DNA of 53,654 nt from Armatimonadetes bacterium UBA5352 (GTDB lineage: Bacteria; Armatimonadota; Zipacnadia; Zipacnadales; UBA5352). A program made the position numbers and the translations under genes. Shown here piece after piece: positions 7,063 through 15,866 of the stretch; position 1 is the first letter of the stretch, and every line of letters begins with the position of its first letter. The notes under the pieces are model-generated. The model did no database searches, was not told where the DNA came from, and saw nothing but the letters and a program-made list of their open reading frames with translations. The stretch is from positions 1 through 53,654 of the forward strand of contig DHPY01000003.1 in NCBI GenBank assembly GCA_002411015.1, written 5' to 3'.

Positions 7063-8325
7063 CTATCTCCGGCGCAGGAACGCCGGGATGTCAATGTCAT
7101 CCTCGTCGTAAGTGGGAAGCTCCTCTTCCTCGAACGCCTCGGCGGCGGGAGTCTTCTCCTCGCGGGCAGCCGGACGCTCACGCTCACGTTCGCGTTCGCG
7201 TTCGCGGGCAGGCTCAGCGGGTCGCTCGGCGGCAGCGCGCGGGGACGGACGGGTCTCCTCGCGCGCGGGTCGCGGCTCCTCAGCAGCGGGCCGTGTCTCA
7301 TGGCGCGGCGACAGATCGCGAACCGCGTAGTCGGGCTGGAAGCCGGTGGCGAGCACCGTCACGCGGATCATGCCCTCGATCTTGTCATCGATGACTGCGC
7401 CGAGGGTGAGGTCCGCGCCCTCCTCGCCGCGCGCGGCCTCCTGGACGATCTTCGAGGCCTCGTGGACCTCGGTCAGCGTCATATCGGGGCCGCCGGTGAT
7501 GTTCAGCAACACGGCGCGGGCGCCCTGAATGCCGGTCTCAAGCAGTGGGCTGGAGATCGCCTGGTGGGCGGCGTCGGCCGCGCGGCCCTCGCCGCTGGAC
7601 TCGCCGATGCCCATCATTGCCGTGCCCGCGTCCTTCATGACCGCGCGCACGTCGTTGAAGTCCAGGTTGACCAGCCCCGGGACCACGATGACCTCGGAGA
7701 TGCCCTGCACGCCCTGCTGGAGGATCTGGTCCGCAAGCGCGAATGCCTGCTGGAGGGTGAGGTCCTCCTCGGTGAGGGTGAGCAGGCGGTCGTTGGGGAT
7801 GACGATGAGCGTGTCCACGGAGTTCTTGAGCCGCTCGATCCCCTCCTCGGCGAGTTCCATGCGCTTCTTGCCCTCAACCGAGAACGGCCGGGTGACGACC
7901 GCGACGGTGAGCGCTCCAAGCTCGCGGGAGATCTCGGCGATGACGGGGCTTGCACCGGTTCCGGTGCCTCCGCCCATGCCGGCGGTGAGGAAGATCATGT
8001 CGGCGCCATCGAGCGCCATGAGGATCTCCTGCCGGCTCTCCTCCGCAGCCTGCCGGCCGAGCTCGGGGTCGCCGCCTGTGCCGAGCCCGCGGGTGAGCTC
8101 GTCGCCGATCTGGAGCTTCTTGTCCGCGGCTGAGAGGTCCAGCACCTGTCGGTCAGTGTTGACGGTCAGGTACTCCACGCCCATCAGGCCGGCTTCGATC
8201 ATCCGATCGACTGCATTGGAGCCGCCGCCACCAACACCGACGACTCTGATCTTCGCGTATTCCTCGACGCCCGGCCTCAGCATGCTGGACGCCCCCTTCT
8301 TGGGGAACTGCTGCTCTCGATCCAT
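7063..8325 (-). CDS. ftsZ: Cell division protein FtsZ
   Basis: FtsZ is the tubulin-like GTPase that forms the division ring. The 420-aa product carries VVGVGGGGSNAVDRM near residues 28-42, the tubulin signature GMGGGTGTGASPV near 115-127, and the synergy region DFNDVRAVMKDAGTAMMG near 222-239. The conserved core ends near residue 337. A disordered linker rich in Arg/Glu/Pro follows, containing alternating Arg-Glu, and then the C-terminal tail DIDIPAFLRRR for membrane-anchor binding. The ATG follows GGAGGCG, and a strong promoter lies about 25-50 nt upstream. No other division gene is adjacent, so ftsZ is outside a dcw cluster here. Confidence 0.97.
   Translation of the reverse strand: MDREQQFPKKGASSMLRPGVEEYAKIRVVGVGGGGSNAVDRMIEAGLMGVEYLTVNTDRQVLDLSAADKKLQIGDELTRGLGTGGDPELGRQAAEESRQEILMALDGADMIFLTAGMGGGTGTGASPVIAEISRELGALTVAVVTRPFSVEGKKRMELAEEGIERLKNSVDTLIVIPNDRLLTLTEEDLTLQQAFALADQILQQGVQGISEVIVVPGLVNLDFNDVRAVMKDAGTAMMGIGESSGEGRAADAAHQAISSPLLETGIQGARAVLLNITGGPDMTLTEVHEASKIVQEAARGEEGADLTLGAVIDDKIEGMIRVTVLATGFQPDYAVRDLSPRHETRPAAEEPRPAREETRPSPRAAAERPAEPARERERERERERPAAREEKTPAAEAFEEEELPTYDEDDIDIPAFLRRR
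7175..7204 (-). repeat. Hexanucleotide repeat inside ftsZ
   Basis: Five hexamers in a row (CGCTCA twice, CGTTCG three times on the plus strand) encode the alternating Arg-Glu tract of the FtsZ linker. Confidence 0.6.
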
Positions 8326-8347
8326 CTACGCCTCCGAAACTCGTGCG

Positions 8348-8377
8348 ATTATAGCCCCCTGCTGAAACAGGTGTCAA
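8348..8377 (-). promoter_or_regulatory. ftsZ promoter (sigma-70 type)
   Basis: On the minus strand TTGACA (8377-8372), an 18-nt spacer and TATAAT (8353-8348) give perfect -35 and -10 hexamers, with the ftsZ start codon about 23 nt beyond the -10 box. Confidence 0.85.
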
Positions 8378-8444
8378 GCCGTACGGCAGCGACGAAAGTC
8401 ACGACAGCAACAGAAGCAACGACAGCGACGACGACGGCAGTCTG

Positions 8445-9047
8445 TCAGCCCTCTGCCGCTACGACGACGCGGGCGGGGCGGATGCAGCGGTCGTGCAGGC
8501 AGTAGCCCGGGGTGTCCACCGCAACCACCGTGCCCTCAGGCACATTGGCGCCCTCTACCCGTGCGACCGCCTCATGCACGTTCGGGTCGAACGCCTCGCC
8601 CTCAGAGCCTACCACTGTGACACCAAGGCTGGCGAGCACGCGGAAGAATTCATCCACCGTCATCTGAACGCCCCTGGCGAACGTCTCAGTCCCCGCCGCC
8701 TCCTGATGCTCCAGCACTCGCTTGAGATTGTCCATGACGGGCAGAATCGCCGCGAGCACGCTCTGGCCGGCGTAGCGCTGCCGATCCTGATTCTCGCGCG
8801 CCATCCGCTTGCGGAAGTTCTGCATCTCCGCAACCGCGCGCAGATGCCGGTCGCGCTCCTGCGCTACCTCCGCCTGCAGCCGCTCGATCTCCGCCCGCAA
8901 CTCCTCAACTGACTGGTCAATGGCCGGAGCGGCCGGTGACTGCTCCAGTTCGCCTGTTTCGTTCTCCACCGACTGCGAGGCCACCTCCGGATCATCCTGA
9001 TCGGTCGCTATTCTGATCTTTCTCGGTCCGTCCTGCATAGCACGCAT
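8445..9047 (-). CDS. grpE: GrpE nucleotide exchange factor
   Basis: GrpE releases ADP from DnaK. The 200-aa product has an acidic, disordered N-terminus, a long coiled coil (VEELRAEIERLQAEVAQERDRHLRAVAEMQNFRKR) and the C-terminal beta domain with FDPNVHEAVAR and GYCLHDRCIRPARVVVA. Both Cys in that last segment are unusual, since most GrpE proteins have Gly-Tyr and Leu-Arg there. The ATG at 9047 lies just after GGGAGG; the ATG at 9038 has a better spacing and would remove three residues. hrcA lies 75 nt upstream on the same strand, the usual hrcA-grpE order, but dnaK and dnaJ are absent and ftsZ follows instead. Confidence 0.93.
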   Translation of the reverse strand: MRAMQDGPRKIRIATDQDDPEVASQSVENETGELEQSPAAPAIDQSVEELRAEIERLQAEVAQERDRHLRAVAEMQNFRKRMARENQDRQRYAGQSVLAAILPVMDNLKRVLEHQEAAGTETFARGVQMTVDEFFRVLASLGVTVVGSEGEAFDPNVHEAVARVEGANVPEGTVVAVDTPGYCLHDRCIRPARVVVAAEG

Positions 9048-9122
9048 GTCCTCCCACCACAACGCCCGGCGGTGTGGCGCAATGCCACCCGCGAGCGGAT
9101 AGTTGTACCGCACACCTGCTGA

Positions 9123-10154
9123 TCACTTATCCATGCTCCGGGCGAGTGCCTGCCCGAGGTTCCGCGCGAGCGTGGTCACCATCTCCAGCGCCAGCACGTA
9201 ATCCATCCGCATCGGGCCAACAACGCCCACCGCGCCGGTTTTGCGCTCGTCCACAGAGTAGGACGCCGCCACAACCGAGCAGTCGCGCAGCTCCTCAACG
9301 CCGTGCTCATGGCCGATGCTGGCCGCAGCCGGGCTCGCTTCACCGCGGCCGCGGCCGGTTGCGGTCGCCAGCGCGCGGCGCAGCAGCGGAGACTGGGTCA
9401 GCCCGCTCATGACGCGGCGCAGGCGATCGATCTCCTCGAACTCCGGCTGATCGAGCATGAACGCGGCGCCCTCCACGTAGACCTGCCCGCTGCCGGCCTC
9501 CTCCAGCGCCTCACGGACCCCGGAGAGAAGCTCTCGTCCCGCCTTGTCGTCGGGTGTCAGTTCGATGGATCCGGCCGGCGACTGGCCGAGCAGCTGTTCG
9601 CGCAGCTGTGCCTCGATCTCCTTCACCCGGTCGGCCCGGATCGGCGCCTGCGCCTCGATCAGCGCCTCTTCATTGCTCCCGAGGTCGTCCAGCCACGAGA
9701 GCAGCACGTTGTTGGCGCTGATCGGCGTGAGTGAGAGGTCTATCAGCCGCGGCCCGCGCCTTCGTGGCGCCACCACGATGGCCGGATAGCGGGTGATGCG
9801 CGAGAGAATCCCGGAACCCAGGCGCAGAGCAGCCTCCGGCCGCCCTGCCACCCGTCGCAGCTCCCCCTGCACCCAGGCCACGTCGCGGCTGAGCCGATCG
9901 CCGGCGGTGTGAAGCGAGTTGACGTAGAGCCTGTAGGCAGGCGGAAGGGGCAGCCGCCCGGCGGAGGTGTGCGGCTGCTCGAGATAGCCCCACCGCTCCA
10001 GCCGTACCATCTCATTGCGGATGGTCGCCGAACTGCACTTGAGCTCGCGCCTGGTGACAAGCGTCTCCGAGCCAACCGGCAGGGCGGTGCGGATATGTTC
10101 ACTCACGACCGCGCTCGCGATCGTCTGCTGTCTGTCCGTCAGATCCCCCACCAC
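9123..10154 (-). CDS. hrcA: Heat-inducible transcription repressor HrcA
   Basis: HrcA represses chaperone operons by binding the CIRCE operator. The product is 343 aa. The N-terminal winged helix reads LTDRQQTIASAVVSEHIRTALPVGSETLVTR and CSSATIRNEMVRLERWGYLEQPHTSAGRLP, a very typical HrcA start. The C-terminal domain ends with TGAVGVVGPMRMDYVLALEMV. GTG at 10154 was selected because GGGGAGG lies 6 nt upstream and homologues begin close to this point; upstream ATG/GTG codons would put that site inside the gene. It heads a probable hrcA-grpE transcript and has its own promoter about 60 nt upstream. Confidence 0.94.
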   Translation of the reverse strand: MVGDLTDRQQTIASAVVSEHIRTALPVGSETLVTRRELKCSSATIRNEMVRLERWGYLEQPHTSAGRLPLPPAYRLYVNSLHTAGDRLSRDVAWVQGELRRVAGRPEAALRLGSGILSRITRYPAIVVAPRRRGPRLIDLSLTPISANNVLLSWLDDLGSNEEALIEAQAPIRADRVKEIEAQLREQLLGQSPAGSIELTPDDKAGRELLSGVREALEEAGSGQVYVEGAAFMLDQPEFEEIDRLRRVMSGLTQSPLLRRALATATGRGRGEASPAAASIGHEHGVEELRDCSVVAASYSVDERKTGAVGVVGPMRMDYVLALEMVTTLARNLGQALARSMDK

Positions 10155-10216
10155 GGGCCACCTCCCCATGAGGATGTGCACCGAGGGCCTCGACCGCGTT
10201 ACCCTTCCCCAGCACT

Positions 10217-10245
10217 AGAGTACCAGCAGGCACAGGTGCTGTCAA
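10217..10245 (-). promoter_or_regulatory. hrcA promoter with an overlapping inverted repeat
   Basis: On the minus strand TTGACA (10245-10240), a 17-nt spacer and TACTCT (10222-10217) form a promoter. AGCAC and GTGCT half-sites (10211-10215 and 10236-10240) flank the spacer. They resemble CIRCE halves, but the gap is 20 nt instead of 13, so an HrcA operator is only possible. Confidence 0.6.
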
Positions 10246-10390
10246 GTTTGCATCACTATTCGCCCCGAGACCCCGGCTGCCGAACAGCTACTCTCATGGT
10301 ATGCAGGATTCGCCGGGTCCTCGGGCCAAATGACGCGCTGCCCGACGAGTTCGTTCATCTACCGGATGCTCAGCGCGAGAGAGGGCGGCA

Positions 10391-11677
10391 ATGTACGATC
10401 TGAGGCCCGAGGCCGTCTACGTTCTTGAAGGCGTCATGGATGATCCTCGCTGCGCCGCGCGTGTTGAGCGGATGCTCGGCGCGATCGGTCTGCGCGTGTC
10501 CGATGCCCGCACCGTCAGTGTTGACGATGTGCCTGAGATGGTTCGCGAGCGCGGCTGGACGAAGGCACGGGTGCGCCAGGGCGAGCATGCGGAGCGCACT
10601 GAGCTTGACCTCGTGTTCACGCGCTGGCTCCCCGATGCGCCGGATATCGCGCCCTTGCAGGAGAGGTGCCCGGAGGGGACGCCCGGCTCACTCCTGCGGA
10701 CGATGCTCGGGCACGGCGGACCGCAGGGACACAATGAGCGGATGGATTCCGCCCGCATCTGCCGCTCGCGCTGGCAGTTCGACACGATCTACGGCTGCCC
10801 CCACGGCTGCGCCTACTGCAGCGGGGGCAAGGTCGCGACGATCTTCTCCAATGTGGAGGAGTACATCGAGCGCGTCGTCATACCCACCGCCGAAGCGAAC
10901 CCGTGGCAGAAGGTCTTCATGTTCAACTCCTGCCTCACCGACGTCCTCGCCTTCGAGCCCGAGTACGGACTGACGCGGCTGCTTTCGGAGTACTTCGCGC
11001 GGACGCCCGATCAGTGCCACCTCGTGCACACGAAAAGCGCCAACGTCCAGTCTCTGCTGGACAAGCCGCTCGATCGTACCATCTGCCTGTGGAGCACGAC
11101 CAGCGCTACGGTCAGCCGCGAGATCGAACCGGGGGCGGCGACTACTGAGGAGAGGATCGCGGCTGCCGCAGCGTGCCTCGCAGCAGGCTATCCGGTGCGC
11201 GTCAAGTTCAAGCCGATCGTTCCGGTGCGCGGCTGGCAGGACGAAGCGCGGGAGATGATCTCTGCGGTGATGACGCAGGCTCGCCCGGAGACCATCGGCC
11301 TGTGCTTCGTCGCGTGGATGCTCGCGTGGGAGTTGGAGCGGATTATCGCGCCGGAGATGCTCGATCCACGCTTCCTGCAGGGCATGCGCGAGGCTGCCGA
11401 GGAGATGCGCGGCTTCCGGCCGGGGCCGTTCCCGCATGACCTGCGCGCGGAGGTCTACGACTTCTACCTGCAGGAGATCCGCCGCTACGACCGCGAGGTC
11501 CCGGTCTTCCTGTGCACCGAATCGCGAGCGATGTGGAGCGAGTTCGCTCCTCGCCTCGGATTCGGGCCGCGCGACTACCCCTGCGGCTGCGGGCCGCAGT
11601 GCCCGCCCGGGACGCGCCTTGTGCCGCAACCACTGGTACCTGAGGGCTGCGACAACCTCTTCGCTGCGGAGGTCTGA
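10391..11677 (+). CDS. Radical SAM protein, spore photoproduct lyase-like
   Basis: This is a 428-aa iron-sulfur enzyme. The cluster motif YGCPHGCAYC near residues 134-143 is the CX3CX2C of the radical SAM superfamily. The N-terminus (MYDLRPEAVYVLEGVMDDP) and LVHTKSANVQSLL, TICLWSTTSATVSREIEPG and YPVRVKFKPIVPVRGW follow the plan of spore photoproduct lyase-like proteins. The C-terminus contains an extra Cys group, DYPCGCGPQCPPG, near residues 397-409, which might bind a second metal. The ATG follows GAGAGAGGG. The next gene, a secreted glycosidase-like protein, starts one base after the stop codon. Nothing else here suggests sporulation, so a DNA-repair role is not assured. Confidence 0.8.
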   Translation: MYDLRPEAVYVLEGVMDDPRCAARVERMLGAIGLRVSDARTVSVDDVPEMVRERGWTKARVRQGEHAERTELDLVFTRWLPDAPDIAPLQERCPEGTPGSLLRTMLGHGGPQGHNERMDSARICRSRWQFDTIYGCPHGCAYCSGGKVATIFSNVEEYIERVVIPTAEANPWQKVFMFNSCLTDVLAFEPEYGLTRLLSEYFARTPDQCHLVHTKSANVQSLLDKPLDRTICLWSTTSATVSREIEPGAATTEERIAAAAACLAAGYPVRVKFKPIVPVRGWQDEAREMISAVMTQARPETIGLCFVAWMLAWELERIIAPEMLDPRFLQGMREAAEEMRGFRPGPFPHDLRAEVYDFYLQEIRRYDREVPVFLCTESRAMWSEFAPRLGFGPRDYPCGCGPQCPPGTRLVPQPLVPEGCDNLFAAEV

Positions 11678-11678
11678 G

Positions 11679-14600
11679 ATGCTGAATGCACCCGCAACTC
11701 GACTGATCATTCTGGGAATCCTGCTGATCGCGCAGATCGCCACCGCGCAGGAGGAGCCTGCCAACGCGGCGCTCGGGGCGGAGTACCAGCTTCTCTCACG
11801 CCGCAGCTACGGCACCTCCGCCGAGGGCGATCTGTCCATCCTCACCGATGGCACCTGGGCCGGCGGCTTCTGGACGCGCGCGAACACCCTCGCCTGGCGC
11901 GCCTCCGCCGGCACGACCACCGAGGTGCTGGTGGATCTCGGGAGCGTCCTGGCGATCAGCAGCGTCTCAGTCGCCTCCGTGCATGGCTTCGCGGCTCACC
12001 CGCCGCGCGTGATAGTGCGGGTGGGGGAGAGCATGGACCGCCTGCACGAGGTCACCTCCTGGGACGCGGGCGAGGGGCTGGAGGTCGCTCCCGCCGACTT
12101 CACCACGCTCCTCTCGCGCAGCCCGGAGTTCCGCGCGGCGGGCCGCTACGTTCTCTTCACGATGGACCAGCCGCTCACGAAGGCTGGTGGCGCCCCGCGC
12201 TCCGGCCTGATCTGCGTCACCGAGCTGATGGTGCATCCCGGCGACTTCGACCCGGCGACGGTCACTATGACCGGCGACGCAATCGAACTCCGGGAGTACA
12301 TCGAGGCGCAGGACGCCTATGGCGCAATCCCGCCCATCAGCAGCGAGGTGGAGACGCCGCATCTCGACTGGGCGCGGGAGCCTGCGGGCGGGCGCCCCAA
12401 TGTGCTCACGGTGGTGCCCTATCTCCTTGGCCGCGACCCGATCGAGCTTGAGCAGCGGGTCGGCATGGACCAGCGCATCTTTGAACTGCTCCGCCAGACG
12501 CCGCAGATGAGCTACTTCCGCACGCAGGACCTCCTCGCGGAGCTGGAGCAGTGGCCGGATGTGCTGCTGCTCCCCGCGCTCGACTGGAGCATCCTCCGGC
12601 CGGAGGCGCAGACGGCCATCCTCGACGCAGTGCGCGGCGGGATGGGCCTGCTCTGGGTGCATCCGTTCGGCGAGACCGAGGAGCTTCGCGCGATGCTCGA
12701 TGCGCTTCCGGAGCAGACTTTCCCGGTGCTCGACTCGCCGCTCGCGGAGATGCCCTTCCCGCTGCTGGAGGACCTGCGCGACGGGGCGTTCGGTGAGGTC
12801 CGCGCGGGGACGATCGGCGAGGGCCGCGTGGTCATCTGGCGCTATGAGAACGCCGATGGCGACCGGTTCGGGCAGACCAACAGCGCGCTCTGGCCGCAGA
12901 TGCCCGGGCGCAACACGCCCGAGGACTTCCCGGTTTGGGAGCTTCACGCGGCGCATCTCGCGAAGATGCTCCGCTGGGCCTCCGGCGGCGATCAGCCCGC
13001 GAGCCTCGGCGCGATCGAGGTCGCGCGCGCCAGTCGCGATGGCATCGCGCTCACCGCGCCAGTCATCGGCCAGGCTCCCGCAGGCGGGACGCTGCGGGCG
13101 ATCCTCCTCAACGAGCATGGCCGCGAGGTGGCGGCGGTGGAGGCGCCCGGCCCGGAGTTGACATTTGACCTCCCGCTGCAGGCCGGGCCGCACTGCGCGA
13201 TCGTATGGCTGGAGGACGCGCAGGGGCGGCAGGTAGACTGGCGCGCGGCGCTGGTTGATGTCGAGGGGCCGCGGATCGCGGAGGTGGCCCTCGACAGCGA
13301 CCGCTACGAGCGTGGCGATGCGGTCAACGCGACGATCCGCAGCGAGGCCGCCGACGGCCTCGCTCTGCGCGCTGAGCTGCGCGACCAGTGGGGCGGGCTG
13401 GTCGCCGTGGCCGAGGCAGATGGCGCGGCGGAGGCCACGCTCACGCTGCCGACGGAGCTGTCGCGCTCGCTCACCTGCATGCTGCACGTGCAGTTGCTTG
13501 ACGGCGCGCGCCTCGTGGATGAGGCCTACCGCCTCCTGCCGACGGTGCTGCCGGAGGACCTCGCGGAGTATCAGGTCGGCCTCTGGGCGAGCTACGGCTC
13601 CTACATCGGGAAGCGCTACTGGGGCGACGCGATGCTGACCGCGCAGGAGGCGCTGCTGGTGGACTTCGCGATCGCCGGACCGATGCCGGGCTACCCGCGC
13701 CACGGCATGCGCCCCTGCCCGGAGAACATGCACCGGATCTTCTTCAAGGGCGCCGACAACTACGCGCAGATGAACCTCGCCGAGCCCGGCTTCACGGAGC
13801 AGTTCCTGAACACGATCCGGCCATCCATCGAGGGCGCCCATGCGTGGGGCGCGTATGACTACTCCGTTGGCGACGAGTGCGGCTACGACCTGCGCACCGA
13901 CGAGTACACGCTCGCGGCCTTCCGCGCGTGGCTGCGCGAGCGCTACGAGACGGTCGAGGCGCTCAACGAAGCCTGGGGCACGGAGATCGCTTCGTTCGAT
14001 GCCATCCAGTTCGGTGAAGGCGCGCCTCTCCAGCAGCGCCTGGCAGAGCACGTCTTCGCCGATGACCTGTTCATCGACGCGCTCGCGGCGGCGCGGGAGG
14101 TTGCTGAGGAGGTGGACCCGCGCAACCGCCTCGGGATCTCCGGCACCCGCGACCCCGCGCATTACATCGGCTTCGATTGGTGGCGGCTGATGGAGACGCT
14201 GACGCACCTGACCTTCTACGACGGCCTGCAGCGCGAGTGCATCCGCTCGTGGCGCAAGCCCGGAGACATGCTCACGAGCTTCATCGGCTACGATGACCCG
14301 GACGCGAATGAGGTGATGGCGCGCTACTTCCCGTGGATCGAGCTGTTCAGCGGGATGCAGGGCGTCTCGATCTACTCGGCCACCAGCGGCGACCTCGGCG
14401 GCTACGTGCGCCCGGACCTGACGCTCACCAACCGCGCGCAGTGGCACATCGAGGAGACCGCCGAGCTAAAGTCCGGCATCGGCAAGGCGCTGCTGACCGC
14501 CGAGCGCACGCGGGCGCCCATCGCGCTGCACTACTCGCAGCCGAGCATCCATCTCGGGAAGATGCTCGGTCGCCCCGCGCTCGGGACGCTCACCTCGGTC

Positions 14601-15668
14601 GCGGAGATCATCAAGGACCTCGGCCTGCAGTTTGACTTCATCTCCAGCGCTCAGCTTGAGGCGGGCGTGCTGGCCGAGCGGGAGTACGCGGCGTTCATCA
14701 TGGCCGATTCCGTCGCGGTGACCGATGAGGAGCTTGCGGCCGCTGAGGCCTACGCGCGCTCCGGAGGCACAGTCATCAGCTTCGGCGCGACCGGCGCATT
14801 CACCGCCGATGGCAAGCCCCGGCCCGGGACCGATGTGGAGGCCCTGCGCTGGCAGGAGCCTGAGGGGCCGACCGATCCGGCGCTGCTTGGGCGGCTCGTG
14901 CGCCGGATTCCGCTCGGCGACGGCGCGCGCATCGAGTGCGGCTTCCTTCCGGCGGACTACCGCGCCTTCCAGCCGTCCGGCGTGGCGGGGGAGACGGTGG
15001 ACCGCTACTCGGCGAACGAGCAGATCGCGTCCGGCTGGCAGCGGCTGTTCGAGTCGCTGCTGCTCGGCCTCGATGTCGCGCCGCCGGCAATGGTGCGCAA
15101 TCCCGGCGGCACACCGCGCCGCTACATTGAGCTCGTTCGGTTGGAGCGCGGGCCGATCCGCTACCTCGGCATCATGCCGCGCTACTTCGGCGGGCGCTAC
15201 TCACGCGGTGGCGATGAGCAGCGCGTGGATGAGGCAGACTTCACCCCCGCCGTGATCGAGCTTCCCGCCGAGGCGCACGTGTACGACCTGCGCGCGAACC
15301 GGCACCTCGGCCGCACCGCGCGCATCGAGACCTCGCTCGCTACGGGCGTCGCGCAGCTCTATGCGCTGCTGCCGGCGGAGGTGGGGGAGATCACCCTCGA
15401 CTGCCCCGCCAGCGCGCCCGCCGGAAGGATCCTGACCGCGCGCTGCACGATCGCCGGCGGCGGCGACCAGGTAGTGCACTGGACACTGGCGGGCGAGGCT
15501 GGGGAGACTCTGCCGCCGTACGCGCTGAACACACTGGCCGCGGGCGGCGCGGGCGAGGCGGAGCTCCGCCTGCCGCTGGATATGACCGGCCGCTGGACAT
15601 TGACTGCACGCGATGTCATCAGCGGCCAGAGTGCGACGCAGACGGTCGCGATCGGGGCGGCGGAGTAG
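11679..15668 (+). CDS. Large secreted GH42-like glycosidase (beta-galactosidase-like)
   Basis: This is a 1329-aa exported protein with a signal peptide ending near ATAQEEP (residue 24). Residues about 40-180 resemble a discoidin/F5/8C carbohydrate-binding fold (ILTDGTWAGGFW, VLVDLGSVLAISSVSV). Two Ig-like stretches precede a TIM-barrel segment at about 610-930 that includes YSVGDECGYD (acid/base candidate) and VEALNEAWGTEIASFDAIQ, the GH42-like hallmark. A trimerization/GATase-like segment (IALHYSQPSIHLGKM) and a C-terminal beta domain follow. The ATG at 11679 follows the preceding stop by one base, so translation is coupled to the radical SAM gene. Substrate is unknown; plant or microbial polysaccharide breakdown is inferred from the fold. 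Confidence 0.72.
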   Translation: MLNAPATRLIILGILLIAQIATAQEEPANAALGAEYQLLSRRSYGTSAEGDLSILTDGTWAGGFWTRANTLAWRASAGTTTEVLVDLGSVLAISSVSVASVHGFAAHPPRVIVRVGESMDRLHEVTSWDAGEGLEVAPADFTTLLSRSPEFRAAGRYVLFTMDQPLTKAGGAPRSGLICVTELMVHPGDFDPATVTMTGDAIELREYIEAQDAYGAIPPISSEVETPHLDWAREPAGGRPNVLTVVPYLLGRDPIELEQRVGMDQRIFELLRQTPQMSYFRTQDLLAELEQWPDVLLLPALDWSILRPEAQTAILDAVRGGMGLLWVHPFGETEELRAMLDALPEQTFPVLDSPLAEMPFPLLEDLRDGAFGEVRAGTIGEGRVVIWRYENADGDRFGQTNSALWPQMPGRNTPEDFPVWELHAAHLAKMLRWASGGDQPASLGAIEVARASRDGIALTAPVIGQAPAGGTLRAILLNEHGREVAAVEAPGPELTFDLPLQAGPHCAIVWLEDAQGRQVDWRAALVDVEGPRIAEVALDSDRYERGDAVNATIRSEAADGLALRAELRDQWGGLVAVAEADGAAEATLTLPTELSRSLTCMLHVQLLDGARLVDEAYRLLPTVLPEDLAEYQVGLWASYGSYIGKRYWGDAMLTAQEALLVDFAIAGPMPGYPRHGMRPCPENMHRIFFKGADNYAQMNLAEPGFTEQFLNTIRPSIEGAHAWGAYDYSVGDECGYDLRTDEYTLAAFRAWLRERYETVEALNEAWGTEIASFDAIQFGEGAPLQQRLAEHVFADDLFIDALAAAREVAEEVDPRNRLGISGTRDPAHYIGFDWWRLMETLTHLTFYDGLQRECIRSWRKPGDMLTSFIGYDDPDANEVMARYFPWIELFSGMQGVSIYSATSGDLGGYVRPDLTLTNRAQWHIEETAELKSGIGKALLTAERTRAPIALHYSQPSIHLGKMLGRPALGTLTSVAEIIKDLGLQFDFISSAQLEAGVLAEREYAAFIMADSVAVTDEELAAAEAYARSGGTVISFGATGAFTADGKPRPGTDVEALRWQEPEGPTDPALLGRLVRRIPLGDGARIECGFLPADYRAFQPSGVAGETVDRYSANEQIASGWQRLFESLLLGLDVAPPAMVRNPGGTPRRYIELVRLERGPIRYLGIMPRYFGGRYSRGGDEQRVDEADFTPAVIELPAEAHVYDLRANRHLGRTARIETSLATGVAQLYALLPAEVGEITLDCPASAPAGRILTARCTIAGGGDQVVHWTLAGEAGETLPPYALNTLAAGGAGEAELRLPLDMTGRWTLTARDVISGQSATQTVAIGAAE

Positions 15669-15686
15669 CAGCGGCGCCAACATGAA

Positions 15687-15737
15687 GGAGGGGCCGCACG
15701 AGCGGACGCGACGAAGGAGCGTCTGCGAGGTCGGCCC
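15687..15737 (+). repeat. Palindromic repeat unit 3 (inverted pair B)
   Basis: This 51-nt unit starts GGAGGGGCCGCACGAGC and ends GCGAGGTCGGCCC. Its inner stem is GACGC / GCGTC, extended by a G-T wobble and one more C-G pair, around the loop GACGAAGGA that unit 1 also has. Confidence 0.75.
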
Positions 15738-15773
15738 TGCAGCCGTCGGCTTATTGCAGCGCGAACGACTGCT

Positions 15774-15827
15774 GGGCCGACCTCGCCCTCATTCGCTGGC
15801 GCTCGTGAGGGCTCGTGCGGCCCCTCC
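15774..15827 (-). repeat. Palindromic repeat unit 4 (inverted pair B)
   Basis: On the minus strand this 54-nt unit has the same ends and an inner stem GCCCTCA / TGAGGGC around a 14-nt loop. Together with unit 3 it fills the gap between two secreted-protein genes. Confidence 0.75.
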
Positions 15828-15866
15828 ACGCGCTCGTACCGGCGAAGAACTGAAGGAGAACCATCC

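Noticed and set aside
10205..10245. Canonical CIRCE operator upstream of hrcA
   Set aside because: The half-sites are shortened and separated by 20 nt, not the 13 nt of the consensus; kept only as a weak finding.
10296..10403. 35-codon open frame ahead of the radical SAM gene
   Set aside because: It has no ribosome-binding site, overlaps the radical SAM start and shows no recognisable features.
11967..14447. 826-codon open frame on the minus strand
   Set aside because: It lies opposite the GH42-like gene, its translation is rich in Arg, Ala and His without domains, and long antisense frames are expected at this GC content.
6349..15827. The two palindromic pairs as ends of one 9-kb mobile element
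   Set aside because: They enclose housekeeping genes (ftsZ, grpE, hrcA), there is no transposase, and the pairs have different internal order.
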